Shown piece after piece: positions 45,191-57,238 of a stretch of DNA of 64,000 bases (position 1 is the stretch's first letter; every line of letters begins with the position of its first letter). Made by a program: the position numbers and the translations under genes. Below the pieces are notes generated by a model. The model saw only the letters and a program-made list of their open reading frames with translations, did no database searches and was not told where the DNA came from. The DNA comes from Notospermus geniculatus (lineage: Eukaryota; Nemertea; Pilidiophora; Heteronemertea; Lineidae): positions 83,986 through 147,985 of the forward strand of contig NMRB01000186.1 in NCBI GenBank assembly GCA_002633025.1, in the 5' to 3' direction.

Positions 45191-47909
45191 TTTCATCTTT
45201 CACCTGTTTGAATTGTTGTCCACGATACTATTGACCACACCACTGTTTGGCACTCTGATAGCAACAAAGTTCACAAGTTTCCATGTGTCACTGATATTCC
45301 GTAGTATCCATTCATAACACCACCTATTTCCTTCCATCATGTCCGACGTACTGTTAGGTTCCTCCTCAGATCGGAAGCAACTCGTAAGGAATTATCTTCA
45401 TATATCTTCATTTTGATTCATGCTTTCAGCAGCCCCCAATTTCTACCGTTCACACTGGGAACCTGAGTCCCTGTCCCAGTCGATTTCATCACAAACTGAC
45501 ATGGACAATAACTACAATATCATCTTTAACGAACATGCCATGTTCACAGATACGAATATGGAAGTTTCTATAGTGAAGTTAGATAAGTAATTTCCTTCTT
45601 CTACAAAGTGTTCCGGGACCTATGGCGATTCGCTGGCCATTCTCGCTGTCCGGTGACCGTATAACCAAAGCTTCCTGCCCTCCCAGCCTCCCGTTATTGA
45701 ATCTGTAACCGATTCTGTTGCCGGGGAGGATGCCCTTTTAAAGATGATACTCTTTATCTTCGGATTATCATTGGCATTGTTCTCGGGGTGCATCCTTGTC
45801 AAGCAGGGATAGTAAGCAAGATTCACTTCGATGAGGGCTTTATTGGTGTCAATCATTCATTAATGAAGTCCAGCTACGAAAATACAACATCATTCAAAAA
45901 TCCTCAATACACCTTCAGAATGATATACAATTTACCCTGGGGTGCTGTGTCGTTGAACCGTGGATGGTATCACTCGTTTTCAAAGGAAGCTGAATACAGT
46001 TCACTTATCTAGTCAGGCATTTGTGATCATCCTCTTTATTTAGAGGTTTTTGGGAAGTGAATTGTGTCCTTTTTTCCAGAGAATACATCTGATGTGCGAA
46101 CAACATCATGGATCTTACTCATCCCGGATTCAGGGCATCGTTCTCATACGAAAGTTACCCGAATCTGTACCGTTACAAACCTCTCGTTCCTGATGTTGCT
46201 CAAGTCATCATCCAAAAATAAAATCCACCATATAAAACTTTTCTTCAACATTAGCATTAACCTGAAGGAGGAGAATGAATCATCTTATTAGTTCAGCTTC
46301 ATCTCTTCAAAGTTTAATTTGCTTTCGATTCTTTGCAATTAGAATTTTAGGAATTCTGCTGCATCTTGTATCAAGAAAGCGGAATGAGAATGATGTCAAT
46401 GCTATCAATTTTAGTGTGTGCCAGGTAGTCGACAAAACGAAATATTTTGGAGAAATGTAATTTTGCTCTCACCTTCATACAAATCGTCTTCACTCCACTC
46501 TTGCCAGTGCCACTGCGAGGGCAGAAAAACTCCACCTCTACTACAGTTTGGACGAATGTGAACTATGCCTATTGCAGAATACGGTCTGTCCTAGAGAAGC
46601 TGTGTGTCCCAGCGAAACGTTGACATCACTCAATAAACACTATGGACCGTATATAAGCCAGATTTTCACTTAAGTCTGACGTTTCTCAATGCTTCAAGCG
46701 TAGAGAAAGTCCATCTTAAGCTGTAGGCCTACTTTAGGCTAAAGTCCGACCCGAGCTATGTCTAGAACAAATTGGGAGTGTTGCCTGCTTCTCCATTCTC
46801 TAGAATTGTAAGAGCAATGCATCAAAGGATCGTTACCATTCACTTGTATCCTGGTTAATGTGACTTTTTTAAACCATGAAAGTGTTATTTAGTGATATTT
46901 CTGGCAGATTGAATCACGACAAGTAATGCCTCGCGGAGTGCGGCTGTACGAATACATGTATAAAAGTATGTTTGTTGCTAAAATATCTTTTATACCAAAT
47001 CATGAATTTTCATCGCCTTAAAGGAAGTTGGTGTTTTACCGCCATCTGCAAGCTGGGCAAAATTATCGCTCATAAGATCCGCACATTTTTCAAATTTTAA
47101 ATTATATCCGTGATGCTAAACCAGCCCCTGGCTGATAGGGTTCCGCCCTGTCGCGATGTTTTCATTTGCATCCCTCCTAATAAACCCATCCCCGCACACG
47201 AGCCCACGTGCTGACGCCACGCAGACCCTTTCAGACCCTTTCTAAGGGTACCATTTGATTTCTAGCTATTGAAGCAGAAAGCGTTCATCCCTTACCTCCT
47301 GCCGGTGTGAATCCTATATACGAACAGCAAGCAAGAATAAACAATTTGTAGATGCGGATGGGAATCTGTAAAGAGGGACTCAGGTGGAAAAGGGACCAGG
47401 CGTCTTAGATAAGCCAGATGAAGGGTGGAAGGGTTCTTTGTTCAGAAAATGCAATCTTATATGGGAATTCTTTAAAGGAAAACAATGGGACCATAAAGTT
47501 GATGAAGGGGCGGAGGTTTTGATGGTTCTTTGCTCGGCAGATGTAACGTGGCCTTTGACTTCTCTGACTAAACACGTTCTTTATTAGTTGTGACGAATAT
47601 GGCTGTCTTTTTGCATATTTTTTAATGAAAAATCTATTTCATCGCCGTCGAACTTGGTGTTCAGGTCACTGGGAAGTTGGCAAATCTGACGTACTTCTCC
47701 GTCTGCCGTGGATGTGCTCCAAACCCTCGATAGGGACAGGAGTAGCATCTTCTCTAAAGCGGCCCATAGACGTGCAATATTATTGCACAATAATAATCAA
47801 AATGGGCAATATTATTGCCAATCTTTCTTCTACCCATCATGCCAGAAGCACATTGCCCTCATTTGATCCCAATATTGTGCAGTAATATTGGATGGTGTAC
47901 CTAGGCCTT

Positions 47910-48027
47910 GGCTGGTATTCATAAAAGTTAGCAAATGCTTTTACTTAAGATTCACACAGCTATAAATGTCCCATGTAAATGTAGTACTTGAAGTAAAAGC
48001 ATTTGCTAGCTTTTATGAATATCAGCC
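47910..48027. mobile_element. Palindromic MITE (GGCTGGTATTCATAAAAGTT)
   Basis: The arms contain GCAAATGCTTTTACTT in inverted pair. The interior resembles 51145-51262, so the two belong to one family. Confidence 0.75.
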
Positions 48028-49076
48028 CTTATAAAGTTTATTCTTGGGGTTTGGTTCTTATAGTCGTCATCACTCTTTGTTGATTTCATACAAAATTAAA
48101 CCCCAATTTTCATCCAAGTAATTTTACTTAAAACAACGATGAGACGAAACACGTCGCCAAAGCTTAATCTACTTATCACCGCATCCATAAAATCATTTTA
48201 AAAATTTGTCATTTTAGTCACTAGGTAGTTTAATGCGGCACCCCGCTGAAGTTTAAGGGTATCTCTCTGTTTCTATGTAATCAAGGGCTGCCGGCTGGAC
48301 ACCCAGCTTGAAGACTCCTGGTCCTACCACAAACCCTTTCTTTCATCCCCTACTGGACAAACATAATGACCTATAATCCACTCAATTCTTTCAATGCATC
48401 CTTTAGTTATCATTCAAAATTCTTCCAAGGGTTCTGATTTTTTCCCTTAACCATATAAGGGATTCCGCAGATGGGTCCAGCGGCTTTGAGCGCATCTGTT
48501 TCAAATCGTTATGACCCTTGTTATCATGTTACAAAAAGGGTCTAAGACAGCCCTGAGTGGAATCCGCACCGCTTGCATGGCGCGCAGATCTTTACAATTT
48601 TGACTCGATTGATAAACTGCCTCAGGGTTTTATTAAATATTTTAATTGGCTCAGCGCGGAAAAATTCGCCTTGTCAATGCTAAAAAGAGGTTTTCAATGT
48701 GAATTATCAATCTGGGCAGATTTTTGTATAGTATCAGTGATTCCGCTTAGAAATCAACGACTCATTATGAGGCAGGCTCCGACCAGGTGCCCGGTAAGGG
48801 CCGGACTATAACGTTCTGTAATTACATTTCGACCCTTTTTCTTGCCAGGCCTCACTCCCCGAGGACCCCGTCACATCTTTTACGTTTCAATTGTTTACCA
48901 TTGTCCTTCCTGACATAAAATTGTCAGGGTTTAAAAGTGAGTGGTGTGGGAAAGTTATGAGAGAACATGCGGACCGCGTGCGGATCAGCGGATTAAATCC
49001 TCATCCACGCTGCCACATCTGTAGCCGGTCGACGTCAAAAGATTCTTAGCTGTTCGCTCATCGTTCTGCAACTGTC
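48028..49076. other. Intergenic, no gene supported
   Basis: A frame at 48557-48811 (plus) is open but has no supporting splice sites or recognisable product. Confidence 0.35.
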
Positions 49077-49372
49077 TTTGTCACCACAGAACAATGATCA
49101 AATTATAAAGGATATTACATTATCAGTCAGACAAAAACCTTGTTGCTCAATCAGAATACGAAAACGAGGGAACCGTTCGTTGAGATAACGTAATTTAAGG
49201 AAACAATAACTGCTTGTCGTGATATGATAGTGTTTCGTGAGCTGAGATAACTTTGGCGGATTTGAGATGCAGTAAGAATCTGACGACAAGCATTTGAGTA
49301 TGAATATGTCATCAGTAGACTTATGGAGAAAGCGAAAAAGATAGATGATAGCAATCGTTTATCACCAAATAA

Positions 49373-49535
49373 CCTCCCTATTAGGGAGGTTTCGAAATCA
49401 AACGGTAAACGTTAAATATACGACAACGTCGTTATTTTTCATACTGCGAATTCACCAGAATATATATTGCATTTTCGGTACAAAAAATAACGTTGTCGTA
49501 AAGTTAACGTTTATCGTTTAATTTCTTAAACTCCC
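49373..49535. mobile_element. MITE with TAA target duplication (filled site)
   Basis: The insertion lies between TAA at 49370-49372 and TAA at 49536-49538; the second copy reads ACCAAATAATGTGG (empty, about 50779-50792). The inverted repeats GGGAGGTTTCGAAATCAAAC and complement carry the same core as 44887-45039. The 3-bp TAA duplication fits a PIF/Harbinger-type source. Confidence 0.8.
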
Positions 49536-49601
49536 TAATGTGGTTGTGCCAAGCGTTTTCAGGAATACCAAAATCATACGTTCACCAGATCTAACCTAGA
49601 A

Positions 49602-49756
49602 GTCGATTCGTGTTTTTGTTCAAACACAAGATAAAGAAAGTAGCAACAGTTATAGGTAATGAAAAAAGTGTTAAGGTCAAAGTCGATCATCAGTCATTTC
49701 GCATGCCACTTTCACATGACTTTCTTAACTGGTGTTCGAACAAGTACGAATCGACG
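49602..49756. mobile_element. MITE of the GTCGATTCG...TTTTGTTC family
   Basis: The termini GTCGATTCGTGTTTTTGTTC and GAACAAGTACGAATCGACG are inverted. The whole element lies in the first copy of the 1.4-kb duplication, with its homologue in the second. Confidence 0.7.
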
Positions 49757-50920
49757 GCTATAGGTTGGCTCTCATGAACGTACGACTTTGAAGATCGTTT
49801 TGTCTTATTTCATCAAATAGGGATTGGGGTTCCCTTTTATGCAAATGCCGTACACACCCTCATGCTGTCGGTCAACCAAACTTCGACAGTTTCACACTTC
49901 GATGTTGCAATCTGTATATCAAATGGCAACATTGTTTCAAAGGAAAGAGGTTGGCCTGGTGTGGCTCTCGCGTGATATGTAACATTACACTATCATAATG
50001 TAACCTTTAACTATATCAGGCATTATCACCGTCACCTTTTACCAGATGAACCCATCATTACAAACTGGGTATGTTTCAAGGCTCGTCGTAATCACGAGGT
50101 AAAATGACGTGGCTGCAGACTTTTGGTGTGATATTAATTAAGAATGTTCGGCCAAGCTAAAACTTGGGCAGCTGTACCAGTAGTTACAACAAGAATCTTA
50201 TATCTTATAATCATAGCCATTGTAGACTGAGGTAAAAGGGGTTATCTCGCTTCCCTTAAGAGTTGTCAAAGGGGTGTAACCGACGTTTCCTGGGTATTGT
50301 AACTTTACGACTTGACCACACGTCTAAGGGTTTTATTTCCCTTCTTTTCGTCCCTTAAATCAAACATTATCGTGAAATAGTTGTCTCGAAACAAAAGCAG
50401 GATAAATAGTAATGAAATCTTTTTCATGGCATTATGTCAGCAGTAGATTCAATTTCCTTCATTTCGTGTAGGCCGGGCTACTTTGTCACCACAGAACAAT
50501 GATCAAATTATAAAGGATATTACATTATCAGTCAGACAAAAACCTTGTTGCTCAATCAGAATACGAAAACGATGGAGGGAACCGTTCGTTGAGATAACGT
50601 AATTTAAGGAAACAATAACTGCTTGTCGTGATATGATAGTGTTTCGTGAGCTGAGATAACTTTGGCGGATTTGAGATGCAGTAAGAATCTGACGACAAGC
50701 ATTTGAGTATGAATACGTCATCAGTAGACTTGTAAAGAAAGCGAAAAAGATAGATGGTAGCAGTGGTATCGTTTATCACCAAATAATGTGGTTGTACGAA
50801 GCGTTTTCAGGAATACTAAAATCATATGTTCACCACAGCTACTCTAGAAGTTGATTCGTGTTTTTGTTCAAACACAAGTTGAAGGAAGTTTGTTAGCAAT
50901 ACTTAGATAACGAAAAAAGT

Positions 50921-51060
50921 GTAAAGGCCCGTTTCCACATGGGCGGTTTACGCCGCGTTATGACGCTTCGCCCATTGTTTGGAAGCAGAGCGGCGGAAAA
51001 TAACAAAGGATTTAACGCATCACGCAGCATAGTACGCTCATGTGGAAACGGGCCTTTACG
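50921..51060. mobile_element. Palindromic MITE (GTAAAGGCCCGTTTCCACAT)
   Basis: The ends GTAAAGGCCCGTTTCCACAT and complement TGTGGAAACGGGCCTTTAC are inverted, and the interior is GC-rich with ACGCCGCG. It is absent from the homologous position in the first copy (near 49665). Confidence 0.75.
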
Positions 51061-51144
51061 GTCTGCCACTGTCACGTGACTTTCTTAACTCGTGTTCGAG
51101 CCAACATACGAATCGACGGCTAGAGTAGTTCTCATGAAAATATT

Positions 51145-51262
51145 GGGCCATATGAATAAAGACTAGCAAATGCTTTTACTTAAATTTTGCAATACAAATG
51201 CAGTAGGCAATGCTGTACAAATCTGAAGTAAAAGCATTTGCTAGTCTTTATTCATATGACCC
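51145..51262. mobile_element. Palindromic MITE (GGGCCATATGAATAAAGACT)
   Basis: The arms share the GCAAATGCTTTTACTT core with 47910-48027. It is absent from the first duplication copy, where the sequence runs directly from CATGAACGTACGAC into CGTTTTGTC. Confidence 0.75.
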
Positions 51263-51968
51263 ATTACTTTTATTTTGTCTTATTTCATGACAATTAATGT
51301 GGATTGCTGTTCCCCTTTATGCAAATACAGTCATGTACCGTTCACACCCTCACCCAGCCGGTCAACCAAACGTCGACGGTGCCGAACACCGAAGTTGCTT
51401 TCTATATATCAAATGGCAACATTGTTTCAAAGGAAAGAGGTTGGCCTGGTGTGGCTCTCGCGTGATATGTAACATTACACTATCATAATGTAACCTTTAA
51501 CTATATCAGGCTTTATGACCGTCACCTTTTACCAGATGAACCCATCATTACTAACAGGGTATGTTTCAAGGCTCGTCGTAATCACGAGGTAAAATGACGT
51601 GGCTGCAGACTTTTGGTGTGATATTAATTAAGAATGTTCGGCCAAGCTAAAACTTGGGCAGCTGTACCAGTAGTTACAACAAGAATCTTATATCTTATAA
51701 TCATAGCCATTGTAGAGTGAGGTAAAAGGGGTTATCTCGCTTCCCTTAAGAGTTGTCAAAGGGGTGTAACCGACGTTTCCTGGGTATTGTAACTTTACGA
51801 CTTGACCACACGTCTAAGGGTTTTATTTCCCTTCTTTTCGTCCCTTAAATCAAACATTATCGTGAAATAGTTGTCTCGAAACAAAAGCAGTATCAATAGT
51901 AATGAAATCTTTTTCATGGCATTATGTCAGCAGTAGATTCAATTTCCTTCATTTCGTGTAGGCCGGGC

Positions 51969-52243
51969 TCCGTATTCAGCCTGTTGGGTGTCGCTGCTGT
52001 CATGAATTGACGGCACTGCGCCCCTTTCAATCCCTGGACAAGGCCCCACCCGGAAAAGGGATACCCTTAAACAGCTTCCCCCTCATATATCATACCAGAA
52101 GACAGGATCCGTATTCAGCCTGTTGGGTGTCGCTGCTGTCATGAATTGACGGCACTGCGCCCCTTTCAATCCCTGGACAAGGCCCAACCCGGAAAAGGGA
52201 TACCCTTAAACAGTTCCCCCTCATATATCATACCAGAAGACAG
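51969..52243. repeat. 139-bp direct repeat, two units
   Basis: The units begin CCGTATTCAGCCTGTTGGGT and include TGAATTGACGGCACTGCGCC. They end in AGAAGACAGG and differ by a few bases. Confidence 0.9.
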
Positions 52244-53060
52244 GAAACGTGATGCACCCAGAGAACAAAGCATGTATCCATGCCAAACGTGTTTTCTTTC
52301 AGAGACTTTTTGAAAATATTAGTGGCTTTTTGAACCCTCTTTTCACCCGGTCATCCTTTGTGTTTGGACCCTTACAATCTGGACGTTATGCGTTGTGGCG
52401 TTGGTTGTCCTATTCGTGTGCAAGGAAGAAAGGAGAAGCCCCTTTGGTCAAAAAGAGGGCAAGTACTTTTGAATTTGACTGGAGACATCTGCAGGGGTTG
52501 GTTAAACTGTCATCATCTTTGTCAAGTGAAAGTTTTGTGTGGAAGGAAGACCCTTCGGTTATGTTGGTCAAAGATTGAAAGTGTTCCGTCTGAACATCTG
52601 CAAGGTCTTCTTTACGTCGATTGAGACATGTTTAAGGAAACCCACGGACATCTAAATCAGCTAGCAAGACCCGTGCTGCGCAAGTTTGTGCCCGAGCAAG
52701 TGAAAGATCTTACAGTTCGTCAGTGTAATAGTTACAAGAATGGACAAGAATACAGTCACGGTGATGCTCCATGGATACATAACATGGAATTCAAATCCTG
52801 TCCCGAGTTACATATTGCTTGGAGGAATTATACTGTATAATGTATACTGTATAATTGTAATATATATTGTAATGTATACTGTATACTGTATACTGTATAC
52901 TGTATAATTCCTCCAAGCATATTGTATCAATCCGAACTGGTAACACATAATCGCCCAGTCTGCTTCAAAAGTCTGGGAAATGAGATATCGTTTATTTTCT
53001 CATCAAAAATTCGAAAAATAAAATAAAATAATGAAAAATTAAAAAGATAAAGAAAAAATG
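52244..53060. other. Candidate broken gene or element, not identified
   Basis: Open frames at 52249-52578, 52358-52624 and 52628-52840 (plus) overlap in different phases and would need frameshifts to join. The middle one contains Cys-rich GDICRGWLNCHHLCQ, the last HGHLNQLARPV. It may be a decayed transposon or retro-copy; the product is not recognised. Confidence 0.2.
52812..52918. repeat. AT-rich palindrome with ACTGTATA repeats
   Basis: TGCTTGGAGGAATTATACAG-type arms (left as TGCTTGGAGGAATTATACTG) face TATAATTCCTCCAAGCA across a core of ACTGTATA units. Confidence 0.8.
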
Positions 53061-53148
53061 AAAAAAGTACCGACTGGGACTCGAATCCCGGACCTTCACC
53101 GTCAACGGCCGATGTCAAACTATCTCAGCCACTGAGGCCTAATCACGA
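53060..53148 (-). ncRNA. tRNA-derived SINE-like head
   Basis: The minus strand carries a box A-like AGTGGCTGAGATAGTTTG and a box B-like GGGATTCGAGTCCC, with an internal stem around CCGTTGACGG. TTTTTT follows within about ten bases, then a long A/T-rich stretch. It does not fold as a full cloverleaf (the acceptor is poor), so it is read as a tRNA-like SINE head. Confidence 0.55.
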
Positions 53149-53729
53149 TATTCTTTAGACGAACTTCTCCTTTCGTCTCCAACACTGTCAAAGTGCCGCG
53201 ACAAAGACGGAAAGTAAGTAGTTCCATCTGTTAAATAATGACATGTCACGGAGTTTGACGGTAGAAAATGCGTGTGTGGCACCCTGCTCTATATTGTAGA
53301 AGGATATGTCCACAAAATGCCAGCAATTTCGTCCCAGTGACCATGTCGGAACAGGTCCAGAGGGTTGTTTTCGAGCAGGCTCGTAGGCCCCTATACTTTT
53401 TCTTGGCAACAGAAATTGACGTCAGATACCAAGATAAATTCGCTAAATGTTTCGATGTAATTTCAAAATAAGTATATTTCTCCCAGAATCTCATTCATCT
53501 ATGCCGAAATTCGCCTCACAGATGAATCAATTACAAAATAACAAATTACACCCCGTGAGAAAAACAAGTCGACACAAAACCTGTTACACCGGATGTAAAC
53601 CAAATAGATTTTCAGCACATTAGTTGAAGGATCAGCTGCGGATCATCAAAGCTTTAAAAACTGTCAAACTTTGGGGGCACGCTCGTGCACGTGTCAACAG
53701 CCACGCCTCCATGACAAGACAATCGCAAG
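53149..53729. other. Intergenic, no gene supported
   Basis: Overlapping open frames at 53188-53494 occur on both strands, with no support for either. Confidence 0.35.
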
Positions 53730-55284
53730 AGCATGCGCGGAGGGGTGAGTTTGGTGAATGTAAGGGCGGCTGGTCAGCCGGAGGGGTGTAAAGCTGTCAA
53801 AGGTTACTCTTCGATTGCGTTGGGTCTATTCGTGTCTAATCTAGAAGAAAATGCGAAAATTGTGCAACGCTATCTTCTGGGGTGATTTACTGCTTTTGCC
53901 CTTACTGGTTTCGCAATGCTTGCGTGGGTTTAATGGACTTTAATGACGAAGTGATGCTTTCCAATTAGACAAGTATCTTGCTGTGATGCTGGGTGACAAC
54001 GTGGAAGACTCGCTCGCAGGTTTTATGTGAATATGTTTACTCTAGCGTACATGATGATATCATCTCTTGGAGCAGTATAGCACATGGACCCTTGCAGGGG
54101 TCAAATGTGCGTCGATTACAAAATTTGACCTGAGTGAAATTTGATACCGACGTTCTTTTTTATTCAGTTCAATTTTCAGAATTATACAGTTGACCCTAAG
54201 GATGTAGCCCTTTAATTGACACAAAGGTCTGATATCCTTGTCCTGACTTTCAGCAATTACTGTACACTTTCCCACACTTTTACATTATACATGAGATCTC
54301 TTGTCAAGATAGTTTTTAAGACTTAGAAACCTTTTCAACGTAAAATGCCGTCTAGTTCTTAAGAGAAGTCAACAGTCACTGTGATAACTGAAGCTGGAAT
54401 CTGCATCCCGGCCACATTGCAAAACGCCCATCAACATACACTCTATCATTTACTGAAATCTTCTTAGGAGTTCCCAACCATCTCTGCATTATTTTCTGCA
54501 TCTTAAAAGCCAGTCCTTGGATAATAAAACCATAAAACTAGGCGCGGACACAGCCGACAGATGCCTTCAATAAACCCTGAACAAAATGTTGTTATCCTTT
54601 GTCTGTACATGGAAAAAAAGTTTGACCTCTGACGGAGAACACCAAAAGTGAGATGAAAATTTGACGTGAACGGAATGGAAGATGATTCTCTTTGAACCTT
54701 TTGAAGCGTTATAAAGCTGTATGGCCTCAATTTAGACCCTTGCAGTCGACGCAAACAAAGATTTTCCTGAAAAAACGGATTGACTACACAACTCCACAAA
54801 ACTTATTTTGCCTTCCAGCTCTTGCTACTGAAAGAATCGGCTCAATTTTGGTGAAGCAAGAAAGAGCATGGCTTCTGCTTTCCTTGGTCATTCACTGGCA
54901 GAATGACTGACCCTGAACCCTGCACGTGCAAAAAATCAAGGCGTCTGACCCAACTGATTATGTGAAAGTACAATCAAATATACTGTTACTCTTTCAAAAG
55001 TGACCCTGACCCCTCACTCTCGCTTTCTTCAAAATATCCCAAAAGACTATTCCAAATACAGCAACAAAACATCAGCGTTTGACCCAATTGGCCAAAATTA
55101 GTATAAAATCAAAATATAATATTACTCCTGGCCTTGTCATAAGTTGACCTTCATATTTCTTTCTTTCATGTCCGATTCCTCTGTTTCAAATTAACTGGAT
55201 CGACAAACGTATGTTGCAGTGATACGTAATACAACTGATGTACAAGTTCTTGTCCGAGTGGACCGAGGATGTGTCACGGCCCCA
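53730..55284. repeat. 1.55-kb tandem duplication, first copy
   Basis: It begins AGCATGCGCGGAGGGGTGAG and recurs directly from 55285, with only point changes and short indels. It holds no convincing gene. Equivalent frames occur in both copies but are broken by small indels in one. Confidence 0.9.
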
Positions 55285-56843
55285 AGCATGCGCGGAGGGG
55301 TGAGTTTGGTGAATGTAAGGGCGGCTGGTCAGCCGGAGGGGTGTAAAGCTGTCAAAGGTTACTCTTCGATTGCGTTGCGTCTATTCGTGTCTAATCTAGA
55401 GGAAAATGCGAAAATTGTGCAACGCTATCTTCTGGGGTGATTTACTGCTTTTGCCCTTACTGGTTTTGCAATGCTTGCGTGGGTTTAATGGACTTTAATG
55501 ACGAAGTGATGCTTTCCAATTAGACAAGTATCTTGCTGTGATGCTGGGTGACAACGTGGAAGACTCACTCGCAGGTTTTATGTGAATATGTTTACTCTAG
55601 CGTACATGATGATATCATCTCTTGGAGCAGTATAGCACATGGACCCTTGCAGGGGTCAAATGTGCGTCGATTACAAAATTTAACCTGAGTGAAATTTGAT
55701 ACCGAAGTTCTTTTTTATTCAGTTCAATTTTCAGAATTATACAGTTGACCCTAAGGATGTAGCCCTTTAATTGACACAAAGGTCTGATATCCTTGTTCTG
55801 ACTTTCAGCAATTATTGTACACTTTCCCACACTTTTATACATGGGATCTCTTGTCAAGATAGTTTTTAAGACTTAGAAACCTTGTCAACGTAAAATGCCG
55901 TCTAGTTGTTAAGAGAAGTCAACAGTCACTGTGATAATTGAAGCTGGAATCTGCATCCCGGCCACATTGCAAAACGCCCATCAACATACACTCTATCATT
56001 TACTGGAATCTTCTTAGGAGTTCCCAACCATCTCTGCATTATTTTCTGCATCTTAAAAGCCAGTCCTTGGATAATAAAACCATAAAACTAGGCGCGGACA
56101 CAGCCGACAGATGCCTTCAATAAACCCTGAACAAAATGTTGTTATCCTTTGTCTGTACATGGAAAAAAAGTTTGACCTCTGACGGAGGAGAACACCAAAA
56201 GTGAGATAAAAATTTGACGTGAACGGAATGGAAGATGATTCTCTTTGAAATTCTCCTTTTGAAGCGTTATAAAGCTGTATGGCCTCAATTTAGACCCTTG
56301 CAGTCGACGCAAACAAAGATTTTCCTGAAAAAACGGATTGACTACACAACTCCACAAAACTTATTTTGCCTTCCAGCTCTTGCTACTGAAAGAATCGGCT
56401 TAATTTTGGTGAAGCAAGAAAGAGCATGGCTTCTGCTTTCCTTGGTCATTGACTGGCAGAATGACTGACCCTGAACCCTGCACGTGCAAAAAATCAAGGC
56501 GTCTGACCCAACTGATTATGTGAAAAGTACAATCAAATATACTGTTACTCTTTCAAAAGTGACCCTGACCCCTCACTCTCGCTTTCTTTAAAATATCCCA
56601 AAAGACTATTCCAAATACAGCAACAAAACATCAGCGTTTGACCCAATTGGCCAAAATTAGTATAAAATCAAAATATAATATTACTCCTGGCCTTGTCATA
56701 AGTTGACCTTCATATTTCTTTCTTTCATGTCCAATTCCTCTGTTTCAAATTAAACTGGATCGACAAACGTATGTTGCAGTGATACGTAATACAACTGATG
56801 TACAAGTTCTTGTCCGAGTGGACCGAGGATGTGTCACGGCCCC
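55285..56843. repeat. 1.55-kb tandem duplication, second copy
   Basis: The second copy of 53730-55284, ending at GTGTCACGGCCCCA. Differences include extra bases near 56180 and 56525. Confidence 0.9.
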
Positions 56844-57238
56844 AACGGAAATTGTCCAAAAGATATCGTGTTACTGTCGCAGGCTTCATAGCCGAATGAA
56901 CGCGCTTTACCAAATTAACTTGTCCATATTCGTCACTCGTAGACCATTCATCACGCATTCACCAGCATCTCACAGATTCTGATTCCCGACATAATTGCCA
57001 CAGAGATCTGTCACAGCCATTTCATCAGTTCTATATAAATTTCAAACTTTTACAGACCCCGGCGATGTAGCCTCGGGCTAGACTGCTCCGAGGCATGCCA
57101 TTTTTCTACAGCCGTTTTTAATTTGAATGAGTCTTTATGCTCCGTGGACCGCTTCCTCGCCGGATTAAAATTGGCACTGAATTATGCTAAAGATATCGGC
57201 CTTTTTAATAAACAGATAGCTCGGCGTTCTTTAGAAAT
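56844..57238. other. Intergenic, no gene supported
   Basis: Unique sequence between the 1.55-kb duplication and the next tandem array; nothing coding is seen. Confidence 0.35.

Larger units (their letters stand above)
43824..47909. other. Intergenic, no gene supported
   Basis: Multiple short open frames occur, with no consistent phase or splice evidence. It contains the repeats at 44887-45039 and 45130-45190. Confidence 0.4.
49077..50479. repeat. Tandem duplication of about 1.4 kb, first copy
   Basis: It starts TTTGTCACCACAGAACAATG and recurs directly at 50480-51968. The copies differ by element insertions: 49373-49535 is only in this one, and 50921-51060 and 51145-51262 only in the second. 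Confidence 0.85.
50480..51968. repeat. Tandem duplication of about 1.4 kb, second copy
   Basis: The direct second copy of 49077-50479. It ends with GTGTAGGCCGGGCTC, after which a separate 139-bp tandem repeat begins. Confidence 0.85.

Noticed and set aside
54060-54275. Open frame repeated at 55615
   Set aside because: Part of the 1.55-kb duplication; the upstream extension differs between copies by frame-shifting changes.
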